Notes: a model not told the origin generated them from the sequence alone. A DNA stretch of 64,000 bases from Ruminococcaceae bacterium UBA5413 (GCA_002409585.1 DHNP01000029.1:4542-68541); one strand, 5' to 3'. Positions 7,206 through 15,899 are shown, numbered from the stretch's first letter. A program made the numbers and translations.

Positions 7206-8870
7206 TTGTACAAATTTAATACAGGCCAATACACGGCGATAGAATGCTTCGCAAAACCGACAGGCCCAAGCGGGCACTTGAAGTTAACGGATCCGCAGGG
7301 GCGCGAGTCTTTCCGCTTTACAGACCATCCGTATTACAACTGGATAAAAATTCCCTTACATAAAAATACGGATTATTACGCTGAACTTGACAACATACAG
7401 GTTAGCGTTGCTTATTTGAGCGGCGGGGAAGACTTGCTGGAACGCGGCATCTGTTATATCGAGTTTGCGGAGTGTACGAGAGTGCTTGAGGGGAAAGAGC
7501 TAAGTAAGCATTATGATTCACCCATTAGGGAGCAATATCATTTCAGCCCGATAAAAAACTGGGTAAACGACCCTAACGGTTTGTGCTGGTTCAAGGGATA
7601 CTACCACTTGTTTTTCCAAGCAAATCCGCATGAGCAGAAATGGGATATAATGTACTGGGGGCATGCCGTTAGCCGCGACCTGATACACTGGACGCATATG
7701 CCGTATGTTTTGGAACCCCAGCGCGAGCTGTTTTACAAAGACGGTTCGCCGCGCACCGGCGGAGCCTTTTCCGGCTGTGCTGTTCCGCTTAAAGACCAGG
7801 TGAACTTTTATTTAACACGGCACGAGGGCGAACTGGGCAATAAGTTCACGAGGGAATACCAAACTATGGCCGTAAGCCGTGACATGGTGCGGCTTGAAAA
7901 TGAGACGGTGGTTTTATCTGATAAACCGAGGGGCGTTTTACAGGACTTCAGGGACCCTAAAGTTACAAAGATCGATGGCAGCTGGTATATGGTGCTCGGA
8001 TGCTGCAAAGACGGCAAGCCCTCCGTACTGCTATACAGGTCGGAAGATTTGCTGCATTGGGACTATGTCAACGACCTCGTCACAGAACGCGAAGCGGATG
8101 CGGCAACGCTCGAATGCCCTGATTTTTTTCAATTAGACGGCAAGTATATTGCAATGGCCGGACTGATGGGATATACTGATTTGCATGGAAGATTTCAGAT
8201 GACCAAGTACTATGTAGGGCAGTTTGAAAATGAGAAGTTCAAGGCGGAGCAGACAGGCTGGCTGGATTTTGGCGGTAATTTTTATGCTGCGCAGTCGTTT
8301 GCGCATGATGGAAAGAGATTCCTTATAGGCTGGATATCTGACTTTTACAATGAACATATTTACAGGGAAAACGGGGCTTACGGAAGTTTCGGCTTGCCGA
8401 GAATATTAAAGGTGAAAGAAAATAAACTTTTCATGGAACCGGTTCCACAAGTTTATGGATTAATTGATAAAGTGCTTTACAGGGGATGCGCTGAAAAAGT
8501 CTCGGTTAAGGCAATAGAGGGAAATACATATTACGCAAAAATAACTTTCCGCGCGGATACCGATTTTAAGATTACTTTGGTTAAAGATGAAGAAAGGTAC
8601 ATAGGGTTGGAAAAGAGGGGACGCTCTACTGAGATTGTTACATATGGCGCGGAGAGAAGCAATATTCACTTTGTCGCGGATGTCACCGAAGTTAAGTTTT
8701 TGGAGATTTTTGTTGACAGAAGGTTAACCGAAGTGTTTATAAACCACGGCGAGGCGGTGGGCAGTAAGATTTTCTATACTGAAAAGCATGACGGTGAATT
8801 TGAATTTGCAGCGGAACAGGAGGATGCGCTGGAAGAAATAGAGGTTGCCCATATGGGTTCAATATGGTAA
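7206..8870 (+). CDS. glycoside hydrolase family 32 (sucrase/levanase/fructosidase)
   Basis: 554 residues, longer than simple sucrose-6-phosphate hydrolases because about 105 residues precede the catalytic five-blade propeller. The three GH32 signatures are intact: WVNDPNG with nucleophile Asp122, FRDPK at 248-252, and ECPDFF with the acid/base Glu303. A C-terminal beta-sandwich follows. There is no signal peptide, so it acts in the cytoplasm on imported sugar. The TTG start is supported by AAGGGG at 7192-7197, eight bases upstream. The following permease and binding protein belong to an ABC system that brings sugar in unphosphorylated, which favours sucrose or short fructans over sucrose-6-phosphate. 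Exact substrate unknown. The gene carries an internal operator copy. Confidence 0.93.
   Translation: MYKFNTGQYTAIECFAKPTGPSGHLKLTDPQGRESFRFTDHPYYNWIKIPLHKNTDYYAELDNIQVSVAYLSGGEDLLERGICYIEFAECTRVLEGKELSKHYDSPIREQYHFSPIKNWVNDPNGLCWFKGYYHLFFQANPHEQKWDIMYWGHAVSRDLIHWTHMPYVLEPQRELFYKDGSPRTGGAFSGCAVPLKDQVNFYLTRHEGELGNKFTREYQTMAVSRDMVRLENETVVLSDKPRGVLQDFRDPKVTKIDGSWYMVLGCCKDGKPSVLLYRSEDLLHWDYVNDLVTEREADAATLECPDFFQLDGKYIAMAGLMGYTDLHGRFQMTKYYVGQFENEKFKAEQTGWLDFGGNFYAAQSFAHDGKRFLIGWISDFYNEHIYRENGAYGSFGLPRILKVKENKLFMEPVPQVYGLIDKVLYRGCAEKVSVKAIEGNTYYAKITFRADTDFKITLVKDEERYIGLEKRGRSTEIVTYGAERSNIHFVADVTEVKFLEIFVDRRLTEVFINHGEAVGSKIFYTEKHDGEFEFAAEQEDALEEIEVAHMGSIW
8434..8447. promoter_or_regulatory. intragenic LacI-type operator inside GH32 gene
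   Basis: TGGAACCGGTTCCA is a perfect 14-base palindrome within the codons for Met-Glu-Pro-Val-Pro-Gln. With flanks it matches the promoter operator at 19 of 21 positions (CAT before and CACAA after are shared). Centre-to-centre distance to the promoter copy is 1264 bases. A second operator used for looping or as a roadblock is the likely role. Confidence 0.65.
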
Positions 8871-8901
8871 AAATATAAAGAAGAAGCGGAGGAATTAGTG
8901 C

Positions 8902-9885
8902 GTGGAAGAGAAAAGCATAAATACTGAAAAAAGCAGCGGCACTTTATTGCGTTACTGGAAAAGGCTGAAAGCATACAGTGTATTTTGGGCTTTATTGGCA
9001 ATCATAGTGATAACTTCTATAATCGAACCTGATTTTCTGAACCCGAGCAACTTAATCAACATTGTAAGGCAGACTTCAATTAACGGCATCCTCGCCGTAG
9101 GAATGACCTTTGTCATTATAACGGGAGGCATCGACTTATCCGTAGGCGCCATTATCGGCATTACCGCCGTTGTAACAGCCATGTGCCTGCAAAACGGTGT
9201 CCCTATACCTGTCGCCGCCCTCTTGGCCGTTGCCATAGGAGCCGCTGTCGGCGCCATTAACGGTATAGGTATAACGAAAGGGCAGATTGCGCCGTTTATT
9301 ATGACTTTGGGCATTATGACGTCTCTCCGCGGCCTTACTTACTATGTATCAAACGGTTCACCGCAGGACTGGAGAAACAGCGGCGTAGACTTTACGTTTT
9401 TAGGCCAGGGAACTTTACTTGACATCCCCGTGCCTGTCTACATTTTCGTTTTGGTCCTTTTGGTTTCATTTTATATTTTAAAATATACGGTGTTCGGCAG
9501 GAACGTTTATGCCATAGGCGATAACCGTGAGGCGGCCCGCCTGAGCGGAATAAAAATAACGAGGGTTGAGCTTTTGGTATATGTCCTGAGCGGGATTTTA
9601 TCAGCGCTGTCGGCTTTAGTGCTGATTTCACGTTTAAGTACAGCCGAACCGACGGCCGGCACAGGCACTGAGCTGGACGCCGTCGCTATGACGGTAATAG
9701 GCGGCACGAGCATCTTAGGCGGCGCAGGCGGCGTGGGCGGCACTTTTGTAGGCGCAATATTACTTTCTGTTATAGCCAACGCGCTAAATATTTTAAATAT
9801 CTCGCCTTTCATACAGCAGGTCGTAAAGGGGCTTATTATCATTGCCGCAGTGCTCATGGAGCTTAGAAACAGAAAGAAAAATTAG
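8902..9885 (+). CDS. RbsC-type sugar ABC transporter permease
   Basis: A 327-residue, very hydrophobic protein with about eight to ten membrane segments. It has the family landmarks GGIDLSVGAIIG and VIGGTSILGGAGGVGGT of the RbsC/FrcC/MglC branch (BPD_transp_2). GTG start with CGGAGG at 8887-8892, 31 bases after the GH32 stop, so it is in the same operon and under the same operator. It should form the channel for sucrose, fructose or oligofructan uptake. No RbsA-type ATPase gene is found next to it, which is unusual, since these operons normally encode one. Confidence 0.92.
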   Translation: MEEKSINTEKSSGTLLRYWKRLKAYSVFWALLAIIVITSIIEPDFLNPSNLINIVRQTSINGILAVGMTFVIITGGIDLSVGAIIGITAVVTAMCLQNGVPIPVAALLAVAIGAAVGAINGIGITKGQIAPFIMTLGIMTSLRGLTYYVSNGSPQDWRNSGVDFTFLGQGTLLDIPVPVYIFVLVLLVSFYILKYTVFGRNVYAIGDNREAARLSGIKITRVELLVYVLSGILSALSALVLISRLSTAEPTAGTGTELDAVAMTVIGGTSILGGAGGVGGTFVGAILLSVIANALNILNISPFIQQVVKGLIIIAAVLMELRNRKKN

Positions 9886-9942
9886 CGGCGGTATCGTGTA
9901 AATGCTTTCTCAATATTACATTTTTATAAAGGGATGGTTAGT

Positions 9943-10860
9943 ATGAAAAAAACAGCAGCAAAAAGGATAGCGGCCTTAGTGTTAAGCGCTACGGTGTTTG
10001 CCGGATGCATAGGATGCTCCGGTAAAAGCGAAACAGCAAGTTCAGGCGCGGGAAAATCCTCCGGCAGCGCGTCGTCGTCTGCCGAAACAGCGGACAAGAA
10101 ATATGTCATAGGCTTTTCGCAGAGGTCAATGGACAATCCGCTGCTTGTAGCAATGGTAAATGAAAACATTGAGTATGCAAAGAAAAATTACCCGAATATT
10201 GAGTTTATCACAACGGATGCTAACGGGAGCACCTCCAAACAGGTCAGCGACATGGAGGACTTGATTGCAAAGAAAGTCGACCTTATTATGATTTCCCCGC
10301 AGGAAACAGGCGCGCTGACGGACGTAACGAAAAGGGCTATGGATGCAGGCATTAAAGTCGTTGCCATCGACCGTAACGTAGATACGGAAGTCACAAGCTT
10401 TGTCGGTGCCGACAACAAGCCGATGGGCGCTGCCGCGGCTAAGGTTCTGAACGAAGAACTCAACGGCAAAGGCAGCATAATCGAAATCCAGGGCACAGCG
10501 GGCGCTTCAGCTACACTTGACCGCTCTGCCGGCTTCAATAACTATATTAAAGAAAACTGCCCTGATATGAAAGTCGTCGCGACCCAGTACTGCAATTTTA
10601 ACAGGAACGACGGCATGAAGTATATGGAGGACATGCTGCAGCGTTTTAAATCCGGAGAGATAACAGCTGTTTATGCACACAACGACGAAATGGCGCTTGG
10701 CGCCTACGAGGCAATAAAAGCCGCGAACAGGCTGTCTGACGGCATCAAAATCGCTTCCCTTGACGGAACGGAAGTCGGCATTGAGGCGGTAAAGGCCGGA
10801 AAACTTGTCTGCACTGACATGTACCCCTACGGCGCTCCTGAGGGAATTGATTTTATTTAA
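9943..10860 (+). CDS. RbsB-type sugar-binding lipoprotein, truncated at the C-terminus
   Basis: 305 residues from ATG 9943, preferred over ATG 9934 because AAAGGGA at 9928-9934 then sits at normal distance and the signal peptide starts MKKTAAKRI. The lipobox is near FAGCIGC. The body is a normal RbsB/FrcB fold (IDRNVDTEVTSFVGADN, AHNDEMALGAYEAI, IASLDGTEVGIEAVKAGK). It stops at GAPEGIDFI, where relatives usually run on another 30-40 residues. Directly after the TAA, the same frame reads KTLKG, which resembles the expected continuation, and then passes into T-box sequence. I infer that the 3' end was lost in a deletion joined to the T-box. Function may be impaired. Confidence 0.82.
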   Translation: MKKTAAKRIAALVLSATVFAGCIGCSGKSETASSGAGKSSGSASSSAETADKKYVIGFSQRSMDNPLLVAMVNENIEYAKKNYPNIEFITTDANGSTSKQVSDMEDLIAKKVDLIMISPQETGALTDVTKRAMDAGIKVVAIDRNVDTEVTSFVGADNKPMGAAAAKVLNEELNGKGSIIEIQGTAGASATLDRSAGFNNYIKENCPDMKVVATQYCNFNRNDGMKYMEDMLQRFKSGEITAVYAHNDEMALGAYEAIKAANRLSDGIKIASLDGTEVGIEAVKAGKLVCTDMYPYGAPEGIDFI

Positions 10861-10870
10861 AAGACTTTGA

Positions 10871-11095
10871 AAGGGACAAGTAAAGTACAGGGACACCCTT
10901 ACAGAGAGTAGGAGATGCTGAAAACCTACAGGGATGTTATACTCGAATATCACCCTTGAGTCGCGGGCCGAAAGAAATAAATTTTCGTTTAAGCTGCGCC
11001 GGATTCAGCCGTTACACTGTTCATTAAGATATAAATATGGGTGGTACCGCGGCCAGTCTCTCGCCCCATGCGAGGGACTGGATTTTTATTTTTAA
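10871..11095 (+). promoter_or_regulatory. T-box leader 1 (probable Ile specifier) with terminator
   Basis: The T-box sequence GGGTGGTACCGCGG is at 11039-11052. It is followed by a terminator hairpin, CCAGTCTCTCGC (11053-11064) pairing with GCGAGGGACTGG (11070-11081), and a T-rich tail. In stem I, AGGG and CCCT close an internal loop whose 5' side holds AGTA and whose 3' side holds GAA followed by T-ATC-A. The codon ATC at 10949-10951 is in the specifier position, which points to uncharged tRNA-Ile. The element begins immediately after the truncated binding-protein gene. Confidence 0.88.
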
Positions 11096-11104
11096 AAATT
11101 ATGA

Positions 11105-11321
11105 CAGGGACAAGTAAAGTGCGGAGATTACCTCAAAGGGAGCAGGAAACGGTGGGAACCTGCAGGCGGCCGCACCCGAATATCACCCTCGAATTGCGGG
11201 CCGAACGATATTTTTTGTCAAGTAAGCCTCTCCGGCTTGTACCGTTATCAGCTTATAAGTAAAAAACATGGGTGGTACCGCGGCCTTTTTCTCGCCCCAT
11301 ACGAGGAAAGGGCCGCTTTTT
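11105..11321 (+). promoter_or_regulatory. T-box leader 2 (probable Ile specifier) with terminator
   Basis: A second complete T-box in tandem. GGGTGGTACCGCGG is at 11270-11283, overlapping the left arm of the terminator (11280-11294 with 11302-11316) ahead of a T run at 11317-11321. It starts with the same GGGACAAGTAAAG as the first copy and keeps GAATATCACCCT, so ATC at 11182-11184 is again the likely specifier. GTGCGG/CCGCAC pairing above the specifier loop supports the fold. It directly controls the FAD oxidase gene that starts at 11368. Confidence 0.88.
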
Positions 11322-11367
11322 ATATTCATTTAAAGTACGCCGACTGATATGTAAAGGAGAGAATAAT

Positions 11368-12774
11368 ATGAATACGGAGCTACTAACAAAAACGCCGGCT
11401 AAAGTTGTCGATGACCTGAGAGGAATTGTCGGGCGTGACTGGGCTACAGGAGATGCTGAAAAAATAGCAAGCTACCTTTATGATGCCACAGAAGACCTTT
11501 TGCGCCCCGAGGCGGATTCCGCATGCGTTGTTGTAAAACCGGCCAACCCGAACGAGATATCTGAAATCTTAAAATACGCAAACAATGTGAAACTTCCGGT
11601 AACAGTACGCGGAGGCGGTACAGGCGTAGTCGCCGGGGCCATCCCGACGCAGCCGAGTATTATTCTTTCGCTTGAACGCCTTAACAAAGTCGTCGAGCTT
11701 GACGAAAAAGACCTGATGATTACTTTGGAGGCCGGTGTGACCCTTGCCCAGCTCATGGACACGCTAAAGGGCCAGGGCAGACTTTTCTTCCCAGTACACC
11801 CCGGCGATGAAGGCGCGCAAGTCGGCGGCATGGTTGCGGCGAACGCCGGCGGTACCCGCGCCGTTAAACACGGTATCATGCGAAACCATGTCAAAGCGCT
11901 TGAAGTCGTCCTTCCGACCGGTGAAATAGTTACTCTCGGCGCAAAGTTACTTAAAAACAACATGGGCATAGACCTTATGAACCTCCTTATAGGCAGTGAA
12001 GGTACTCTCGGCATCATCACGAAAGTGACCCTCAGACTGTATGCAAAAAACAAATTCAGCGGTACGCTGCTTGTGTCATTCAATAATTATGAAGATGCTA
12101 CCAATGCCGTACCGGATATCCTGCAGGAAGGCATAACGCCCCTTGCGGCAGAATATATTGACAGGATTATCTCAATTAAATCGGCTGAGCAGTTAGGGAC
12201 AACGTGGCCGTGCAGCAAAGGAAAAGTTGACCTTATGTTTATCGTGGAAGAGCCTACGGAAGACCTGCTGTATTCCAACTGCGAAAAAATCGTTGATATC
12301 TGTGAAAAGCACAATGCCGTAGACAGCATTGTCGCCGACAATGATAAGGAGCAGCGCCGCCTGCTTGAGATACGCAGCAACGCGTACGGCCCTTACAGGA
12401 ACAATATTGCGGATATTATGGACGCCGCCGTGCCGCCTTCAAAAATTCCAAACTTTTTTGAGGATGTTAACAAACTCGCAAAAAAATATAACCGTGAAAT
12501 AGTTTCGCTTGGGCATATCGGCGACGGCAATATCCACAACTTTATTCTCGGTGATAACGGAAAGCTCCCTGAGAACTATGAAGCGTTAAAAGAAGACATT
12601 TACAAAGCGGCGGTCAAGTACGGAGGGACGGTAACTGCCGAACACGGCACCGGAAAAACACGTAAAAAGCACATGGAGCTTCAGTTCCCGCCGAAAGAAA
12701 TTGCTTTAATGAACGGCATTAAAAAGCTTTTTGACCCTAATGGCATCTTAAGCCCGGGAAATATTTTCGACTGA
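11368..12774 (+). CDS. GlcD/D-lactate dehydrogenase-type FAD-linked 2-hydroxyacid oxidoreductase
   Basis: 468 residues from ATG 11368, with AAAGGAGA at 11353-11360. A longer in-frame reading that begins inside the T-box is not credible. The FAD-binding type 4 (PCMH) domain includes RGGGTGVVAGAIP and GGMVAANAGGTRAVKHG. The C-terminal oxidase domain has GHIGDGNIHNF and TAEHGTGKTRK, and the end reads LSPGNIFD. It probably oxidises a D-2-hydroxy acid (lactate, glycolate or a branched 2-hydroxy acid) to the 2-oxo acid, passing electrons to an Etf or quinone-like acceptor. Two T-boxes with apparent isoleucine specifiers control it, hinting at a substrate linked to branched-chain amino acids. It is a paralogue of the lactate oxidase at 23868. 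Confidence 0.88.
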   Translation: MNTELLTKTPAKVVDDLRGIVGRDWATGDAEKIASYLYDATEDLLRPEADSACVVVKPANPNEISEILKYANNVKLPVTVRGGGTGVVAGAIPTQPSIILSLERLNKVVELDEKDLMITLEAGVTLAQLMDTLKGQGRLFFPVHPGDEGAQVGGMVAANAGGTRAVKHGIMRNHVKALEVVLPTGEIVTLGAKLLKNNMGIDLMNLLIGSEGTLGIITKVTLRLYAKNKFSGTLLVSFNNYEDATNAVPDILQEGITPLAAEYIDRIISIKSAEQLGTTWPCSKGKVDLMFIVEEPTEDLLYSNCEKIVDICEKHNAVDSIVADNDKEQRRLLEIRSNAYGPYRNNIADIMDAAVPPSKIPNFFEDVNKLAKKYNREIVSLGHIGDGNIHNFILGDNGKLPENYEALKEDIYKAAVKYGGTVTAEHGTGKTRKKHMELQFPPKEIALMNGIKKLFDPNGILSPGNIFD

Positions 12775-12832
12775 CTGAAGACGACGCTTAAGGTTCATTA
12801 AAAACGCTTTGCACACTTTATTTAAATATATG

Positions 12833-12883
12833 CAGCCAAGGGCAGCCAAACCTTTTTGGGAATGGCTGCCCTTGGCTGTTTTT
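12833..12883 (+). terminator. strong intrinsic terminator
   Basis: CAGCCAAGGGCAGCCA (12833-12848) pairs perfectly with 12863-12878, and five T follow at 12879-12883. It ends the T-box/FAD oxidase unit. Confidence 0.92.
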
Positions 12884-12982
12884 GCCGGCCGAACGGCCTT
12901 AAAATGTGGGGAGCAGGCCTTTTGGGAGCTGAAGCACTGTACAAAATTATAAGCAGGCAGTATAATAAAAGCGTTACATTTT

Positions 12983-12991
12983 TGTTATAAT
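12983..12991 (+). promoter_or_regulatory. candidate extended -10 promoter for the two-component operon
   Basis: TGTTATAAT (12983-12991) is a TG-N-TATAAT extended -10 element about 80 bases before the response-regulator start. No convincing -35 is seen at 17 bases. Confidence 0.45.
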
Positions 12992-13069
12992 ATTTCCAAA
13001 CTTAACATAGCGGCATTGATATAAAAACAGATGGCGGGAATTTTAAAAAATTTGGAGGCTTGAAGTAAA

Positions 13070-13753
13070 ATGAGCGGAGAAAAAGTCCTGATAATTGACG
13101 ACGACAGGAACAGTGTCCGCTTTTTGGAGCTGGAGCTCAGACACGAAAATTACAGGGTGGAAAAAGAATATGACGGCAAAAAAGGATTTTACCGTGCGGT
13201 GAACGAAAACTTTGATTTGATTTTGCTCGACGTTATGCTTCCGTCAATGGACGGCGTCGAGCTGCTTAAAAAATTAAGGGCATTTTCCGAAACGCCCGTT
13301 ATTATGCTTACGGCTAAGGATGCAGTTTCAGATAAGGTGGAAGGCCTTGACGATGGGGCCGACGACTACCTTACCAAACCGTTTGCCATAGAGGAGCTGC
13401 TTGCCCGCATGCGCGTCGCTTTAAAAAAGCACCCGCAGGTAAAGCCAAAACCTAAAAGCGTAACAGTAGGCAAGCTTTTTATAGATGTCGGGGGACGGGC
13501 GGTAAGCTACGACGGGCATACGGTTTCACTTACTAAACGTGAGTTCGATTTGCTTGATTACCTTGCAGAGAACTGCAACACGGTCTGCTCGCGCGACGAA
13601 CTTATGGAAAAGGTATGGGGTTACGACTACAAAGGCGAGACAAACCTTGTTGACGTGTATGTAAGGTACCTTAGGAACAAGATAGATTACCGTTTCGATG
13701 TAAGCGTAATACAGACCATACGCGGCGTGGGGTATATCATTAAAAATGGTTAG
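13070..13753 (+). CDS. OmpR/PhoB-family response regulator
   Basis: 227 residues. The receiver domain has the acidic pair DDD near residue 10, phosphoacceptor Asp54 (LLDVMLPSMDG) and Lys103 (YLTKPF). The winged-helix output domain ends in the usual VDVYVRYLRNKID and IRGVGYII. ATG start after TTTGGAGG. The partner kinase gene overlaps its end by eight bases, so the two are coupled. The regulon cannot be read from this window. The genes around it (a MazF and a cell-wall acyltransferase pair) do not obviously indicate a target. Confidence 0.95.
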   Translation: MSGEKVLIIDDDRNSVRFLELELRHENYRVEKEYDGKKGFYRAVNENFDLILLDVMLPSMDGVELLKKLRAFSETPVIMLTAKDAVSDKVEGLDDGADDYLTKPFAIEELLARMRVALKKHPQVKPKPKSVTVGKLFIDVGGRAVSYDGHTVSLTKREFDLLDYLAENCNTVCSRDELMEKVWGYDYKGETNLVDVYVRYLRNKIDYRFDVSVIQTIRGVGYIIKNG

Positions 13754-15110
13754 GAAAATGATTGCGGTTTTTGAACGTGCCCGCAGTAAAAGGCAGAACA
13801 TAAAGTTTTCCATAGCCCTCAAGGCTACGGTGTTATATACCGCTATGTTCGGGTTTATCATTGCCGTTTCTGCGGGCGCGCTTTCATGGGCCATGTCGGT
13901 GCGTACAATGCATTTTCAAAACATAGAACGCATTTCATCGTTTGTGGCGGACCACGTCATGCATGAGCGCGGCGGCAGCTTTAACTTCGAGTCATTTGCC
14001 GAGGCTAATAATGTCTATATAGAGATACGTGACCCTAAAAGCGGCTTTTCCGCCGGATTTGGGAAAAAACCGGCGGGGAACACGCAGGGCTTAGAGTCGC
14101 TCCGCCAGGTGGATACAATGGGCTCACGCTTTTTCATAAAAGTCTCGGACCGTGAAAACATAGGCATAGCGGGAGTGCTGACGCCTGTAACTTTTTTTGC
14201 GGCCATTTTGGCACTGCTTGCCGCAGCGGCGGTTTCGGGTGCGCTTTTAATGCGGAAAATGATGCGCCCCGTTTACCAGATGACGAGGACGGCGCGCAGT
14301 ATTTCGGCAGGCGACCTCAGCAGGCGGATAGACCCGGTACATTCGCGTGACGAGCTGCAGGAGCTTGCCGACACTTTTAATGAGATGCTTGACCGCATAC
14401 AGGAAGCTTACAACAAACAGAACAGGTTTGTGTCGGATGCTTCGCACGAACTGCGCACGCCGCTGTCGGTTATATCCGGTTATGCCAATTTGTTAAGGCG
14501 CTGGGGAAATGACGACCGTGAGATAAGAAACGAGTCAGTGGACAAGATAATAGAAGAAACCGACAATATGCAGAGGCTCGTTGAGCGCCTGCTGTTTTTG
14601 GCGCGTGCCGACCAAAAAAGGCTCGGCGTAAAATATGAAAAGTTCTGTGTAAGTGACTTGATGGACGAAATTGCTGATGAAACAAGTCTTATAGGCGGGC
14701 AGCATAAAATAATGCGCAGCATAGAAAGGGAGCTTTATGTAACCGCCGACAGGGCACTTATAAAACAGGCGGTGAGAGCGGTCGTAGAAAACAGCCTTAA
14801 GTACACTCCGGCGGGCGGCAGCATTACCCTTTCATGCGTGACGGAGGGCGGAGCCGTCAGGCTTTCAGTAAAAGATACCGGTGCTGGAATATCAACGGAA
14901 GACCTTCCCCATATTTTCGACAGGTTCTACAAGGCGGACGTGTCGCGCGTGAGGAGCGTAAGGGGTTCGTCCGGCCTTGGGCTTTCTATTGTAAAGTGGA
15001 TAGTTGAGTCGCACGGCGGACAACTTAAAGCTGAAAGCGCGAAAGGCAGCGGTACGGAAATCATAATGCTTATACCGTGCGGCGGGCATGCCCTCCTGAC
15101 GGCAAATTGA
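13746..15110 (+). CDS. sensor histidine kinase, partner of the OmpR-type regulator
   Basis: 454 residues. Two membrane segments (about residues 20-45 and 140-165) flank a short external loop. A HAMP domain (RTARSISAGDLSRRI) follows, then a HisKA domain with phosphoacceptor His234 in SDASHELRTP, and an HATPase domain with VVENSLKYTP, VKDTGAGI and GSSGLGLSIV. ATG 13746 overlaps the regulator stop by eight bases. The extracellular part is only about 90-100 residues and matches no sensor fold I recognise, so the signal is unknown. Confidence 0.95.
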   Translation: MVRKMIAVFERARSKRQNIKFSIALKATVLYTAMFGFIIAVSAGALSWAMSVRTMHFQNIERISSFVADHVMHERGGSFNFESFAEANNVYIEIRDPKSGFSAGFGKKPAGNTQGLESLRQVDTMGSRFFIKVSDRENIGIAGVLTPVTFFAAILALLAAAAVSGALLMRKMMRPVYQMTRTARSISAGDLSRRIDPVHSRDELQELADTFNEMLDRIQEAYNKQNRFVSDASHELRTPLSVISGYANLLRRWGNDDREIRNESVDKIIEETDNMQRLVERLLFLARADQKRLGVKYEKFCVSDLMDEIADETSLIGGQHKIMRSIERELYVTADRALIKQAVRAVVENSLKYTPAGGSITLSCVTEGGAVRLSVKDTGAGISTEDLPHIFDRFYKADVSRVRSVRGSSGLGLSIVKWIVESHGGQLKAESAKGSGTEIIMLIPCGGHALLTAN

Positions 15111-15133
15111 TGCCGCTGTGTTTTCCGCATGGC

Positions 15134-15168
15134 AAAACGGGCCTGCCGTTTTGGGGCTGGCCCGTTTT
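15134..15168. terminator. bidirectional terminator between convergent genes
   Basis: AAAACGGGCC (15134-15143) pairs with GGCCCGTTTT (15159-15168). The A and T ends give a T run on each strand, which suits the convergent kinase and mazF genes. Confidence 0.65.
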
Positions 15169-15204
15169 AAGACGTGGATTTTATTTTAAGGCAAGAGCTG
15201 CTTT

Positions 15205-15573
15205 TTATGTAGCCTGCCTCATTTGGCCCATCTGGTTAAGCCCGAAGCTTACGGACAGGGCGCGGTCCACGCGGTCCATTGCGCTGCTGTCAAGGCGGCC
15301 CATGCGTTCTTTCAGGCGGTGCTTGTCAAGCGTGCGCACTTGCTCAAGGAGGACTATGGAGTCTTTTGCAAGGCCGGTCGTGTCTGCATCAAGAACAATA
15401 TGTGTAGGCAGATTGGCTTTTGAGTGCTGGCTCGTTATTGCCGCCGCAATGACCGTAGGGCTGAAACGGTTGCCGATATCGTTTTGGATTATAAGTACCG
15501 GTCGTATGCCGCCTTGTTCCGAACCTACAACAGGGCTTAAATCGGCGTAATAAATATCTCCTCTTCTTATCAT
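15205..15573 (-). CDS. MazF/PemK-family endoribonuclease toxin (EndoA-like)
   Basis: 122 residues. The start [20 protein letters not shown] and the segments [18 protein letters not shown] and HIVLDAD follow the MazF/NdoA pattern. The conserved arginine of RPVLIIQND and the TS of AAAITS are catalytic in this family. Such proteins cut mRNA at short motifs in the absence of ribosome protection. Firmicutes usually encode the antitoxin just upstream; here the 270 bases upstream on this strand are AT-rich with no ribbon-helix-helix reading frame, so it appears to lack a local antitoxin. Fold and activity are secure; regulation is not. Confidence 0.92.
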   Translation of the reverse strand: MIRRGDIYYADLSPVVGSEQGGIRPVLIIQNDIGNRFSPTVIAAAITSQHSKANLPTHIVLDADTTGLAKDSIVLLEQVRTLDKHRLKERMGRLDSSAMDRVDRALSVSFGLNQMGQMRQAT

Positions 15574-15899
15574 GGATTTTCACGCTCCGTAATATATGAA
15601 TCTAAAAGCAGAATTTATAAACTTTTTTTACTGCATAAATAGTGTGGGCATTCTTTTTAGGATTTATACATGTTCTGTTCCCAATTCATAATATTAGTAC
15701 GGGGTTTGAAATGACAAAAATTTAATGGAATATTTATTTTTTGCCTGCGGCGCTTATTATTAGAAAACAGTTAAAAAATGAATTAGAGCTTTAATGTTTA
15801 TCTAAAGAAGTAAAAAATATTTAACAGAGATTAAAATATATAATTATGCGCAAAAACACGCCGGCATATTTTACTGGCTGCAACAGGGGGTTTTGCTTT
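15574..15899. other. AT-rich intergenic region without a gene
   Basis: Divergent spacer between mazF and the MBOAT gene. It is markedly AT-rich from 15590 to 15845. I see no antitoxin frame, RNA motif or clear consensus promoter. Its last part (15846-15899) is in frame with the MBOAT gene, but I judge it to be leader, since AGGGGG at 15885-15890 points to the TTG at 15900. Confidence 0.6.

Noticed and set aside
11041..11300. Short open frames starting in the T-box motif
   Set aside because: They begin at GTG inside GGTGGTACCGCGG and run through structured RNA; no ribosome site.
15846..15899. ATG start 18 codons upstream of the MBOAT protein
   Set aside because: Lacks a ribosome site, while AGGGGG is correctly spaced for the TTG at 15900 and homologues begin there.
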